From assembly GCA_024195265.1 (NCBI GenBank), contig JAJLRJ010000002.1, forward strand, positions 45,912,252-45,976,251: a stretch of 64,000 bases of DNA. The letters run 5' to 3'. The notes under the pieces are model-generated. The model searched no databases. It was given only the letters and a program-made list of their open reading frames with translations, and had not been told where the DNA came from. Positions 1-13,300 of this stretch are shown here, one piece after another (within the stretch, counting starts at the first letter, position 1; the number at the start of each line of letters is the position of its first letter). The position numbers and the translations under genes are program-made. The stretch is from Dendrophyllia cribrosa (lineage: Eukaryota > Cnidaria > Anthozoa > Scleractinia > Dendrophylliidae).

Positions 1-1288
1 TATTATAGTATTTTTAATAGTTTCTGGAGTGGGCAATTGTATACTACAGCGTCTATATCGGTATAAAATTGTTTTCTGAAGGGAAAAGCCCTGGGAACGA
101 GGTTGGGCTCAATTATACAAACCATGCCAAATTTGACGAATTTCTAAGATAATACGCTTTTAGCCAGTGCTTCAATTTATGAACACCGATTATGAATTAC
201 ACAAACTTATAAAGTTAACATAGTTTCATTTCAATTAAATTTTAATTAACTAGTTAATTAAATGAATAAATTGTTTTCTATACTTCTTACTATTCATCGC
301 ATATAAACTTTTGTGCAGTCTTTTTCTTTCCTTACCGCCCGCCTCGATAAGCCATTTAATAAGGAATCTAAAATTAAAAGAATGTAAGAGATAAAGTTAA
401 AGCTGAAATTGAGGTTGAAGTTGATTTTGTTCCAAAACAAAGCGGAATTCATCACATTAGTTATTTATGACCGCTTTTGTCCTTTCAAGTAACGTCATGT
501 TTGTAGTTTTTACACAAATATTTGTCCTGTACCACAGGAGTGACTAGAGCTTCTTCTTTTCAATCATACTACCAATAGTGTAACTGAATAAGAAAACGTA
601 TACTTATGGAGGCACGTGTCTTAACCTAGCTAGCAAATAAATCTATAAAAACAACACGTCTTGTTGGAGCTTATATTAAATGTAATACGCGTGTTCTAAT
701 TCTTCACTTTGCCGTTAATCTAAGAAGTTCTATTTGATTTCCCGCAAGGTTCGCAGGCTCGCAGGAAGCGGAAGTCAATTTCACCGGTCGTGGAATCTTC
801 GAATAGCACCAGAACAGAGTGTGAAAGTCTTCTCTAGCAGTAAACAATGTCATTGTAGCCTAAAACGCAAATACGTAGAGAAAACGAATTTAGTCATGAC
901 CATTACTGCATAAAAAAGTAAAACAACTGAATATGTTTAAATACAACGTTCTCTATCACTTCAAGTGTTGTATTGCAGAAAATGACTCGGAGATGAAAAA
1001 TAGGGAGATCACGCTTTCAAACACTTCAAACAACAGTTAAGAAATTACCTGGTTTTCTAAAAAAAAACCCGCAGAGAAAAAGATCCACAGCTCAAACATT
1101 ACTGTTTTGCCTGGACAAACAACAACAAAGCAATTTCAAAGTTTGCGAGCCTCGTTGACAGCAACGATACGAATTTCTATTGATTCCTTGACTGACAACA
1201 TTAGTTACAAGTTCCACGACACGAAGTTTCGAATTTTTTAACGAATTTCGCAACAATTAAGGCGAGGTTAATCTAATCTACTAATTGG
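1..1288. other. 3' flank of TPR-CHAT gene, no gene seen
   Basis: AT-rich sequence downstream of the TPR-CHAT stop codon. I see no coding exon on either strand. The only recognisable element is a 28-bp repeat arm at 78-105, identical to one arm of the perfect palindrome at 43925-43980. Confidence 0.6.
78..105. repeat. Single arm of a dispersed 56-bp palindrome
   Basis: This 28-bp stretch (begins GAAGGGAAAAGCCC, ends AACGAGGTTG) is identical to the right arm of the perfect palindrome at 43925-43980. It is a solo half of a dispersed palindromic repeat. Confidence 0.75.
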
Positions 1289-1294
1289 TTTATT
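1289..1294 (-). terminator. Candidate poly(A) signal of TPR-CHAT gene
   Basis: AATAAA on the minus strand, about 52 bases past the TGA stop at 1346-1348. Spacing is suitable for polyadenylation. A GTAAGC just after the stop (about 1331-1336) could instead be a donor for a 3'UTR intron, so this site is a candidate only. Confidence 0.45.
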
Positions 1295-1345
1295 GAAAAA
1301 TATCCATTCAGTTAAACAGTTGAACAAACTGCTTACCACTAACTC

Positions 1346-4300
1346 TCATTCGTTTTCATCAAATTGAAGTGTGACGTCATCACCAACAAGCACAAAAGGC
1401 GCCCAGTACTTTACTTCACTGTACTTGTCTGATTCTCTGAGACATTTCATGGCCTGGTTCAGGGACTCGCTTGCACTTAGTCCTTTCACGAGGTGATGGT
1501 AGAAACTTCTCATGAACTCCAGCGTGGCCTCGTCATCGATCGCCCACAGGGACACCAGAACAGAACGAGCACCAGCACCCATAAAAGCACGTGCAATACC
1601 GACCACACCTTCAGGGTTGATCTCCCCTCGACCACTGTGACAACAACTAAGCACAACAAGCCTGGCTCGCAGCTTCACGCCCATCACATCTGCCATTGTT
1701 AAAAGGTAATCGTCCTCTGTAGGGATCCGTGATTGCCGTCTTGGGTTTGGAGTTAGAGCTATTTCACCTGTTTCCATGCGACCATGTGCAGCAATGTGAA
1801 CCAAAGCAACTGAACGCAGCCCTTTCAACACTTCGTCTTTGGTGGCCTTTTCTCCCGTGAGAGGTGTCACCTTGAGAATCTGCCCAATCATTTCTACTTC
1901 CTTTTTGGCAAATGGAAGTTGATCTAAGACCTTCTCTCCCTTGCTGTCGGTAATATCTGCTACGTATGGATCTCCCACAAGTAGAGCACCACTCCTGCTG
2001 TGGTATTCTGATGAACAATCAGCAATCATTTTCAAACTGGTCAGCGAAGGAATCAATCTGATTCTGAATGATTCACAGAGGTACTTGGAATTGCGGTCCA
2101 ACAAGGAAGCATAAGGAGCCAGCCACAGTGGACCATCCGGGACAACGATGAGTTCATCACCTTGAACGAGGTCTGCAATTGGAGCAATTATGTGGTTGTA
2201 CAAAATGACTAAAGGATTCCCTTCAAAGACAGGAGGCTGTGAGATTTTCTTAGGGGATCTCTCAACAAGGTGAACATCTTTTCGTACAAACGCATCCAAG
2301 GATCGATTCTCGCAGCTAACTTCAGCACGGACACCAGTGTTTATATAAGCACTTTGAATTAAGGACTGCCATGTTCTAGCTTCATTCTTTGAAACGTGAT
2401 AATCAAGCTTCTTTTTCCGGTGGCAAACAAGTTTACCTTTTGACAGTACCCAGATATTAATACCATCGTCAATGGAATCTATGGCTAGAAAAGCTGTGCT
2501 TGATGAAGCGCATCTCAACAGGTGTTCTTTCTTTTCTTCACGGCCTCTTGACACGGACTGGTCTGATTTAGAAGCATATTCGAATTCCATAAGATCGTTT
2601 AGAGCTTGCGCTCGTCCTTCTTCTGCAGCAAACAAAGCTTCTTTGATCTTACCTTGTTTTAACAAAACTCTATACAAACCAAAATAGGGAGCGCTATATA
2701 ATCTTCGAAAACTAATCTTCCACTCATCTCTAGACCGTAGAAAACTTCTTACATCATTCATTACCATAACGCTTGCCCGGTAACAATTTGCAGCTTTGTT
2801 GAAATCAACGAGTCTTTCAAAAGTATAGCCAAGATTGCAATACGCTTTTCCTTCTTCGGCTTTATCTCCCAGGTCTTTCGCTATACCAAGACACAGGTTG
2901 TGGTATTCTACGGCTTTGTTGAAATCACGGAGACTTTGAAAAGCATTGCCAAGATTGCAATACGCACCTCCTTCTCCGGCTTTATCTCCCAGGTCTTTCG
3001 CTATACTAAGATGCAAGGTGTGGTATTCTACGGCTTTGTTGAAATCACCGAGACGTTGAAAAGCATTGCCAAGATTGCCATACGCACCTCCTTCTCTGGC
3101 TTTATCTCCCAGGTCTTTCGCTATACTAAGACGCAGGGTGTGGTATTCTACGGCTTTGTTGAAATCACCGAGACTTTGAAAAGCATTGCCAAGATTGCAA
3201 TACGCAGGTCCTTCTCCGGCTTTATTTCCCAGGTCTTTCGCTATACTAAGATGCAGGGTGTGGTATTCTACGGCTTTGTTGAAATCACCGAGACTTTGAA
3301 AAGCATTGCCAAGATTGCAATACGCACGTCCTTCTCCGGCTTTATCTCCCAGGTCTTTCGCTATACTGAGACGCAGGGTGTGGTATTCTACGGCTTTGTT
3401 GAAATCACCGAGACTTTGAAAAGCAATGCCAATATTGCCATACGCACCTCCTTCTCCGGCTTTATCTCCCAGATCTTTCGCTATACTAAGATGCAGGGTG
3501 TGGTATTCTACGGCTTTGTTGAAATCACCGAGACTTTGAAAAGCAATGCCAAGATTGCCATACGCACCTCCTTCTCCGGCTTTATCTCCCAGATCTTTCG
3601 CTATACTAAGATGCAAGGTGTGGTATTCTACGGCTTTGTTGAAATCACCGAGACTTTGAAAAGCATTGCCAAGATTGCAATACGCACCTCCTTCTCCGGC
3701 TTTATCTCCCAGGTCTTTCGCTATACTAAGACGCAGGGTTTGGTATTCTACGGCTTTGTTGAATTCACCGAGACTGTCAAAAGCATTGCCAAGATTGCCA
3801 TATGCACCTCCTTCTCCGGCTTTATCTCCCAGATCTTTCGCTATACTAAGATGCAGGGTGTGGTATTCTACGGCTTTGTTGAAATCACCGAGTCTTCGAA
3901 AAGCATTGCCAAGATTGCCATACGCACGTCCTTCTCCGGCTTTATCTCCCAGGTCTTTCGCTATACTAAGATCCAGGGTGTGATATTCTACGGCTTTGTT
4001 GAATTCACCGAGACTGTCAAAAGCATTGCCAAGATTGCCATACGCACGTCCTTCTCCGGCTTTATCTCCCAGGTCTTTCGCTATACTAAGATGCAGGGTG
4101 TGGTATTCTACGGCTTTGTTGAAATCACCGAGTCTTCGAAAAGCATTGCCAAGATTGCCATACGCACGTCCTTCTCCGGCTTTATCTCCCAGGTCTTTCG
4201 CTATACTAAGATGCAGGGTGTGGTATTCTACGGCTTTGTTGAAATCACCGAGACTTTGAAAAGCATTGCCAAGATTGCCATACGCACCTCCTTCTCCGGC

Positions 4301-4842
4301 TTTATCTCCCAGGTCTTTCGCTATACTAAGATGCAGGGTTTGGTATTCTACGGCTTTGTTGAATTCACCGAGACTGTCAAAAGCATTGCCAAGATTGCCA
4401 TACGCACCTCTTTCTCCGGCTTTATCTCCCAGATCTTTCGCTATACTAAGATGCAGGGTGTGGTATTCTACGGCTTTGTTGAAATCACCGAGACTGTCAA
4501 AAGCATTGCCAAGATTGCAATACGCACGTCCTTCTCCGGCTTTATTTCCCAGGTCTTTCGCTATACTAAGATCCAGGGTGTGGTATTCTACGGCTTTGTT
4601 GAAATCACCGAGACTTTCAAAAGCATTGCCAAGATTGCCATACGCACCTCCTTCTCCGGCTTTATCTCCCAGGTCTTTCGCTATACTAAGATGCAAGGTG
4701 TGGTATTCTACGGCTTTGTTGAAATCACCGAGACTGTGAAAAGCAATGCCAAGATTGTTATACACACGTCCCTCCTCAGCTTTGTCCCCTACTGCTTGCG
4801 CAATACTAAGATGGAACATTAAATGGGTGATTTTGTCACTTG
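1346..4842 (-). CDS. TPR-CHAT terminal exon: TPR array plus CHAT domain
   Basis: The ATG-initiated frame runs 4819 to 1346 (1157 codons), but the first TPR lacks its front half, so ATG 4819 is probably internal. The frame stays open upstream to an in-frame stop near 4922. The acceptor at 4843/4844 (start 4842) fits the phase of exon 3; an AG at 4880-4881 is out of phase with it. From ATG 4819, residues 1 to about 680 are ~17 TPR units of 40 residues (core [36 protein letters not shown]). Residues about 680-770 are divergent helices ending [11 protein letters not shown]. The CHAT domain follows, with candidate catalytic His1012 in IAAHG and Cys1060 in VVLSCCHSG, matching the HG and LSxC positions of the family. 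No signal peptide or membrane segment is evident, so it is probably cytosolic. The dyad suggests an active protease; activity is inferred. Confidence 0.9.
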
Positions 4843-7800
4843 CTTTAGACTGTTTCGATGATTGAAGTGAGTGATTTACCTGTAATGAACCAAGGCAAAA
4901 ATTAGAAAGGTTTGTATGGAGTCATCAGAGCATAACGGTGCCAATATCTTACCCCCAAATTGCAATAAGATGCTGATTTTTGGCAAGCGGGCATTTTTCG
5001 TCATGCCCTTTCCGAATATCTAATCAAATCCCATAATTTCACAAGTGTGACGTCACACTTCGGTACTCTATGGATTGTCTAATTTTGTAGAAGTGATTCT
5101 ATTAGATAAATAATTTTAACTTTTATGACTTCACTAAGTAAACTTAACCTTGAGGAGGGCATTTGCAAGCTCCATGCATAAATACAATATGAGGGAAATT
5201 CGTTGGGATCACAAATAAGAAAAAATGAATCAGCCTTCCATAACACAAGTCTTTTTATTATTTATTTTCAGAAAATGTAGGAACATTGGCAAGGAAAGCG
5301 ATTTATCAAAAAAAAAAACAGGGTCACTGACCATCCAAGCGAGTTAAATCTAAGAGAACGCAAATCTAAGTAAATGTGACGTCTACCTACGCCCGCTCGG
5401 TAGATGATTTGGCATGGCATTGCGACATGAATTGCGTGTGTAGTAAGAATGCGGATTTATTATTTGCGCGAACGTCCTTAAGGACCATTTCTACCCTAAC
5501 AAGAGGCTCCTAGTAGCCTATACTCATGCGCTTGAGACGCTAAGACACGTTGATTGAGGCTACCAATTTTCTCTACTCGCTTTGAATATTTAATGTCTTG
5601 ATTCCCTATCAAAATCCACACTGGTCTAATACTTCCCACACCGTGAATTATTCCTGTTACATTTGACAAGACTAATTTTAAAAGCAATGAAATCAGTAAA
5701 AATCGACAAAAACTCCAGTCCCGAAGTCTAAATTTCTTTTAATCTGATGAGTACATACGACGACGTTTTTCCGTGTGTTTCTATTGTTCATTCGTTCAAA
5801 AAGTCTTGAAACTACTCTCTACAGGCAGCTAGGACTGCTTCTACACTGGCATTGTAAAGAATCGGCAATAAAATGTGGAATAAATTGACAGTATGCTTAC
5901 GAGCGCGAGAGATCGATGTTTTGCTTAAGCCTTGGAAGAGCTCTAAATTAAAAATAGCTCTTATTTTTACAGAACCTCAACAAATTTGGCCTCAAGTTGT
6001 ATGCTGTGTATAAAACCAACGTTCATCTCGATAGAAGAATCACAGGATTGACTTCTACACCAATAAGATCCAATTACTTAAAACGCATGTCATGCTCATG
6101 TATAAGAAACATTTGTCATATGTTTTAATGTAACATAAAAAAATCAGCAATTTTTGAACAGCAACAAGACGATAAGAACCCGCATGTTCGCAAGAATTAT
6201 CCCTTGCACTTAATGCGCATCTGTGTAATCCACGTTTCTAATTTTGATTGCTTTTATAAGGAAGGCTACCACAAGGATACCAGCGATTCGTCGGAACTTT
6301 TGAAGATTAATATTAGTTTAGTGTTGGTTGGGGGTTGGCGGCGTGACGTTGTTTTGGTGGAGTTACTGATTACGTCATTCCTGAAATCCGGAAATTACCT
6401 AGGTACAGTGTTGACCGAGGGATAAGCGGAAGCCCCGGATTGGTGAAAAATATACTTGCATGCATTTGCATGCACTAATATGACACCATAAAAAAGAAAA
6501 AAGAAAAACGAAGGGAAAATCTTAACCCATGCTGCTCCACTTCAGATAAAACAACTTGATTCTAAAATGTTTGCCATCAAAAACATTACCGATTCTACTC
6601 ACTGGATGATTTTTGGGGCCTCAAAAAACTATTATACAGCGCTATACCATTTTAGATAAAGGATATTTTCATAAGCGTGTGAAAAATGCAATAATTTCAT
6701 GTTTTTCTTACCTCTGACAATCGCCTTAAGGAAAGTGGGTTGTAATGTTGTCGCAGCTCTTGCGTCACTCAGTGAATCGTGATAATTCCCTGTAGAAAAA
6801 TATCAGTCCGCGGAAATAATGAACATAAATTATTGTTCCTATTCTATGTATCCCGGAAAATTTTAACTGACATTGGGTAAACTTTCCGGGGATTAAATAA
6901 TACAGCTCACCCCAGTTCGTGTTTTTTTGGTGAGAAGTGTACCTCTTACTTTCAAAGTTCACTAAAATTCCACTGTTAATATGGTTTGAGGTCACTTGTG
7001 CGTGCAGTAGATGCAGGGGCGTAAGAATTATAATATTGTGTTTTTATTGCTGTTTGGTATTGATTATGACCTCGGATGGATCTGATGACAAAGCTGAAAT
7101 AAACAAAGCTAACTGAGGTTTGTTATGAAGAATATCTTGCTACTGTTAGGCATTAACTCTTGCATAACACTCTTTATACAATCGTTAATGGTTTATTTGT
7201 TTTATATATTTCGACGTAGAGTGCACTTTTGATAACGATGAACGTCGAGAAGACGAGGTCAATTTCAACAAGTCGCGCAATGTAGAGAAAGACATCAAGG
7301 TAAGATTAGGAAGAGTAAGAGCAGCCCACAACAACTTGGCAAAGATCTGGAAGAACAGGCAGTTTACTAGAAAGACCAAAATAAGACTGATCAACTCTAC
7401 TGTCATTTCCATACTACTGGACAGGATTGAAACTCGGAGGATGACTCAAACAGATGAGAAAAAATTGAATGGCACTTTTTGCATGGGAGGTTGAAAAGCA
7501 TGCTAAGCTTACGCAGGTAAAAGTACAAACCTGCGCATTGCTCTAACATGAGTGCCTAAAGTGAAAGGAAAAGGGGTCGTGCGCGTGAAATGTTGGAGTA
7601 GGACGAAAGAGAAGCTGATGGAAAAAAGCCATTAGGACAGACAGGATGTTCTATACACAGCGAGCTTGGGGCGCAATTACTCACTAGAAGACACCAACAC
7701 ATTTTGACGACAGTAGGTTTGTTGCTAGTAACCTGAGCTTCCTGTGATAGCACCACGCAGTGCAGTTTAAACCCACCTCCTCAACTACTGCTTAACATTA

Positions 7801-9328
7801 CTTTGGCGGATTATGGATAAAACTGCTCTCGCATTTGTTGCGTCACGATGAGCTCAGACTGTTTTTAAAAACAACTTAGAGAATTTATCTCATCAGTATT
7901 TGAAATGTTAAAAAATAGTAACTAATAAGAAACTAGGAGACACTGTTACAGCTGTTTTCAACATGACATATTTTCAAATGTTTTCCAATATATTAACGGC
8001 ACCTTACCACAATAAAAATTAGCTATTGCCCTGTTGCTGTACAGCTTGCCATTCAGTTCTTCATCCTTGCAGTTCACTTTAATTCCTTCAGTGTAGAAGT
8101 AGATGGCGTTGGAAAAATCTTTCTTTCGGTAAGCATCATTTCCTTCTTTCTTGTAAACCTCTGCTATTGCTTGAACAAAGACACAATTGTAAGGTTTATG
8201 GCCGGTTTACTACGGATTACCTTAAAGGCGCTGTTACACTAGGCAATGTTTCGTGCAACTTGTCTCGCAATTTTGTTGCGACACAAGTTGCATGAAAAAA
8301 TGCCCAGTGTAACATACCCCGCAACAAACATTTCTCGCGATTTTTTTGTTGCCGCAATCGTTGCGAGAAGTAGAAGTCGGTTCAACTTTTCGCAACGATT
8401 CTCGCCACGCCGCAACGAATTTTTCAAGCGTTGCGTAGTGTAACATGTTTCCTGCAACTTGTGTCGCAACGTTTTGTGACTTTAGCCAATGAAATTGCTC
8501 CTTTCACCGTCGAGCGAGACAAATTGCAAGAAACATTGCCCAGTGTAACACCCTCCAGGCAACTTGTCTCGCAGCATCGCAACACACGGTTTTTAGTTGT
8601 TGTGAGACAAGTTGCACGAAATATTCATTTGCCTAGTGTAACAGCGCCTTAATGATCTTTATTTTCACCTAAATGAATCATCAGTCCACTGTTTGGACTG
8701 GAAGCTTCTTTCTTACTCACCGTTTATAGAACGCAAGTAAACGAATTTCACTTTGTATTATACAAGAAAAAAGGTACTTTCAAACAATCTTAACAAACAG
8801 GCAAATAAACAGGCTGTTGAAAACGGGCTCAAACAGTCTTTTCTTATCCCATAATATCACTTATGACGTCGTACAAATACTACATTTCCCCTTCTTACTA
8901 CAATAAACACTTAAAACTAAACGAAAACGCATTACAAACACATGAATAGGACGTAGAGTAGTTATAATTATAACGTAGTAGTTACAATAAAGTCCAACTT
9001 CTTGATAATTTGGTTTTACCTACTGAGTTGATAAGGTAAATTGGCCACCTTAAAAAGATTAAAAAAAGCTGACGTTTTGAGCGCTAGCCGACGCAATGCC
9101 ACCGTCTCTTTAATTTATAAATAAACCCATTATTCCCTTATCGACTTCTTAGTGATCTACTTAAACGACCTGGACAAGCTACTTTAATCGGGAATCCATT
9201 TGCTGGGAACAGGGACAGAAATTTGACTAGGCTTTGAATTAGGAACGTCTTGGGCCTACACCGGCATTTCTAAGGTCTGCATGGTCCCCACACCCACACC
9301 CAAGGAAATAATATATGTACTGCAAATG

Positions 9329-9369
<41 letters not shown>

Positions 9370-10299
9370 TTAATAACTTATATAGCGTCATTTACATATT
9401 CTGATCAAAAGCGCTTTACAGAAATAATAAAATAAAAATGCTATATCAGATATGCACAATCAATGAAATAAAGAAGAAAAATATACCAAAAATCATCATA
9501 AAAAAGCAAATAAATTAAAAGTAAAATGCTGACCTAACAAAAACGCCTTAAGTTTGCTTTTAAAGACACTAAGTGTCGCGACAACACGCAGGTCAGCCGG
9601 CAGGCTGTTCCATAGCTAGAGCCGGTGCGGCAAAAGTAAAAGACCTGCCACCGAGTGTTGGGCGCATTATTTTCTGTGGAACTTCCAATAGAAGGCTATT
9701 ATTAGAACGTAATGAATATGAGCTCTTTTGCTTAACTTTTATCAAGTCACCAAGATAAGATGGTACCAGTTTGTAAATTGATTTAAAAGTAAGAATTAGA
9801 ATCTTAAACTTAATTCGATAAGCAACAGGAAGCCAATGAGGTTCGGAGAGAGCTGATGTTACATGTGAGAACTTGGGTATGTCCATAATGAGTCTAGCAG
9901 CGGCATTTTGGACACGCTGTAGTTTGGCAATTTGCACATTCGGTAATCCATACATTAAGCTATTACAATAGTCGAGTAGAGAAGTAATAAGGGCATGCAC
10001 AATTGTACACAAACTATCAACAGATAGATATTTCTTAATTCTTCTGATATTATGTATATGAAAGAATGCACTGCTGCATGCCTTGGTGATACGTGTAGAC
10101 ATGGACATTTTTTCATCAAACCAGACTCCTAAATTTCTAGCACAGGCAACAGACCCAATGTCATTATCACCTACACGTTATGATAATATTGTACCCCGTA
10201 TTTTGGGGAACTATAATTAACCGGAAGCGGAAGTCAATGGTACAAACAAACATGACGTCCACAAAAAGTGGGATAGCAATGACTTTAAACCAGGGGAGT

Positions 10300-10338
<39 letters not shown>

Positions 10339-13300
10339 GGGATAGAAAAAAGGCCTGGAACCGAGAAACGATGTTCTCACAACTTACAAAGCGCTCTTCC
10401 TGGTCAGCGGCGTCTTTTTGAGCGGTAAATTTGACAGACGGCCCGTGTTCAGGTGTTTTCGAAAGTTAAAAAGATGGCGATCTCTGTTAAATCTGTGTGT
10501 TTGTTGGCCTTTTTGTTGGTGCTATTATCGCGAAGTGAAGTTGAGAAAACGTTCAGAGATGATGACTCGTTCCCTAATGGCTCTGAAGCTTCCCGTCAAG
10601 GCACAAATCACAACTCGCACAAATTACAGATACGAGTTGAACGCATAGCCAGTTTGCTCGATATTAAATTCGTTTATTCACGGGAACCCAAATATGTCAA
10701 GTTGTTTTCGATGTACCGTAGGATGCCCGAGTTTTGGGATTCAGACGATAATCGGTTTTATTTATTCGCCTCAGGACCTCTATCTGTTGCCGATAAATTG
10801 CGGGTTCAGTGGCTCTAAAACATCACGACAAACATCGCCTCTTCAACCGACCAGTTTCAATTTCACGATTCAACACAATATATACTGGGAACGTGTTCTT
10901 CTCGACGAAACACGAAAAACTGCTTTTGCAAACTTTCCTGTATATCGGCGCGATGTTTTGCGTTAGGGAGATCTGAAGAAAAGAAAATTAAAAAAACATG
11001 TTATTTCATTCGACCGGCAAAAAGTGCTACTTTCCAATGTTGCCTTACCTTGATCTCGGAGAAACTACCGTGCATTAAAAGCGACGTCCGTAAAGAAGTA
11101 AATTTTCCAAATTGAAGGGGTTCTGAAGAAAAAAATCGTTGAATAAACTAAAGAGAAGCCACCGAAATCGCACTCGCATCAGCCGCCAAGTTTTTTGTTT
11201 TGTTTGCACTTCGGGATTGACAAACTCTGCTCGTGCGCAGAACACGAATCCGCTGACTGATGCCTCCATGATTGCTTTGCAAGTTGTGGGAACATCGTTT
11301 GGATTTCACTTAAGAGAATGTATGGGAAGTTGCTTTCCCCCCCCCCCCCCCCTGCTTTAAACCAACCGCAAGTCTTGGAACAATGGTTCACAAAAACCGT
11401 CATTCTTTGTGGACCTTTTAAAAGGATACAAGAGAAAATAAAGGCAAAACAATAGATCGCCTTTGTATTTTCTTACCGTGTTCAAAGATTCGAAAAATAA
11501 ATACGTAAAATTGTAATAACGCCGTAATATTGTTCTGAGTTTTCGCAATTTTATCCTAGAACCGTTTACCAAAGAAATAAATGTACATATATTTACTCCA
11601 TAGGCAAAACAAAATCGTGTGTTTTGTTAGCAATCTCTCCGCTGCTATTTTGGCAAATATTTTTTAATTTTAGTAAAAATCCGAAAACACAAAGACATTA
11701 TTACGGCCAAGCTACGATTTTTCCGTATTAATTATCTGAATCGTTAAACGAGTATTGCTCTTTCACTTGCATCTTGTACTGTTGAACAACGCGGTGTTAT
11801 TCTCAAGGGTGCTCTATCGTTTTACGTGTTGTTTTCTTGAAGCACAAAACTGAACACGTGAGTTGCATGCAGACTTGAATCAGAACTGTGTGAAATATTT
11901 CTTTTTAATTACCCATCCAAAGGCCTAGACAAAGTTATCAGTGGTTGGTTCAATTAGAACAGTTGTTATCAAAGTCTATTTTTGGACGCCATGATTGTTT
12001 TGTCGACAAACTTCCGGTTTATTGAGTTTCTGTTCAGGGTCGTAACGAGGTACGTTTTTTCTTTATTGATCCCGTTTTTTACCTATTTTTTCTGATCGAT
12101 GATCCCAAAATGTCTGTGATCCCTGATCCCAAGATTTTTCAGTGATCCCGTGGAGAAAAAAAATGATCCCAAAAAAATTAATTCCATGAAGAAAATCGCT
12201 CAATTCGTGCTCCAAAAAGTAATATATCGGTATGTTTTTCAATCAAAGCTATAGTAATTGTGCACCTGATCAATCGCAAAGATTAAATCGACGCAGAGAA
12301 CTAATCCGTATTCGAAGAAAATACCTTATAGATGGTTTTCACTCACGTGACCTTCAGTCCTGTGGGACTCAAATGACAAAGGCCATGGCGGCCATGTTGG
12401 AGCACATAACAAAAGAGGTTCATTAAAATTCTTTTGTAGGTGTGCTCCAACATGGCCGCCATGACGTAACGTGCAAACCACCTATATCCTACATTAAAGA
12501 AAACAATGCCAAGTGCAAAGAGAGATGTCACGGGCAGCGCTAACCGTCGGAAAACGTGCATGAGTAAGTCACAATTGGCAGACAACTGCATAGTTTTGGC
12601 TATATTTCTAATTGCCTAAGAAAGTGGTGCAAATTTGGATTTAAAAAAAAAATTAAAATAATTAATATAAAAAAAGTTTGGATTGACCAATCACATACAT
12701 GTAACGACGGTTGTTATAAAAGGTGCAGACACCACGCAGCTCTCAACAACCTCTAATTTCATTGGACCCCTATATCACGCAGCTCTTTTGTTTTTAGGTA
12801 TAGAGTCCATTGTTGTGTTGTTTGGTCTATTATTTTCTCAGCAAATCAAAGAAGACCTTGTAAGAGCTGCGTACTGCCTCAAAAGGTGACAGCCCGAGCA
12901 ATTTTCACAGGCAAATTTCCCGCCAGAGTTATCTACTCGCTTCCGATTGGTCTCTACAATGAATAAAATGAATTACGTCATAGCTTGCACATGCGCCGAA
13001 CCGTGAAACCCTCCCTTTAAGTAGGAATTATTCGCTGCTTAGGATCAGTTCATTTCCCAGTCCGTGATTTAATGTGAGCGCAAGTCTGCGGTTAGCATAA
13101 CTGACTTGCGATCGAGATAGTGTTTCTTCATCACAGCTAAAAGATTCTAAGATCCAAGTCTCATGCGATAGTCACGGTCTATATTGAAATAGTGGCATCT
13201 TGCAATTGCTTTTAGCTCCTTATTGTTTATTCTGCGTTTAAGTTGACGTGTTTCTCGGAGCCAGGCAGTGCCTCCATTGTCAGACGTATATCGTCATTGC

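Noticed and set aside
1493..2018. Short frames overlapping the CHAT region
   Set aside because: Shadows of the CHAT coding frame in other frames.
2900..4822. 640-codon plus-strand open frame, and antisense frames of 105, 87 and 157 codons, across the TPR array
   Set aside because: They mirror the 120-bp repeat on the opposite strand of an excellent TPR-CHAT frame. A period divisible by 3 without stops guarantees long antisense frames.
4880..4881. AG at the MITE junction as the acceptor joined directly to exon 3
   Set aside because: The phase is wrong: exon 3 needs two bases to finish its codon, while this site starts on a codon boundary. It could only work with another, unseen exon.
8234..8652. 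Several overlapping short frames on both strands
   Set aside because: All lie within a MITE with inverted repeats; the reading results from repeated CAACTTG/TTGCGAC words.
10180..10428. Frame containing a long glycine run
   Set aside because: The glycine stretch is the poly(G) run; no other coding evidence.
12683..12889. 68-codon frame with a hydrophobic stretch
   Set aside because: Lies in the hAT-like element with no start context or homology; probably chance.
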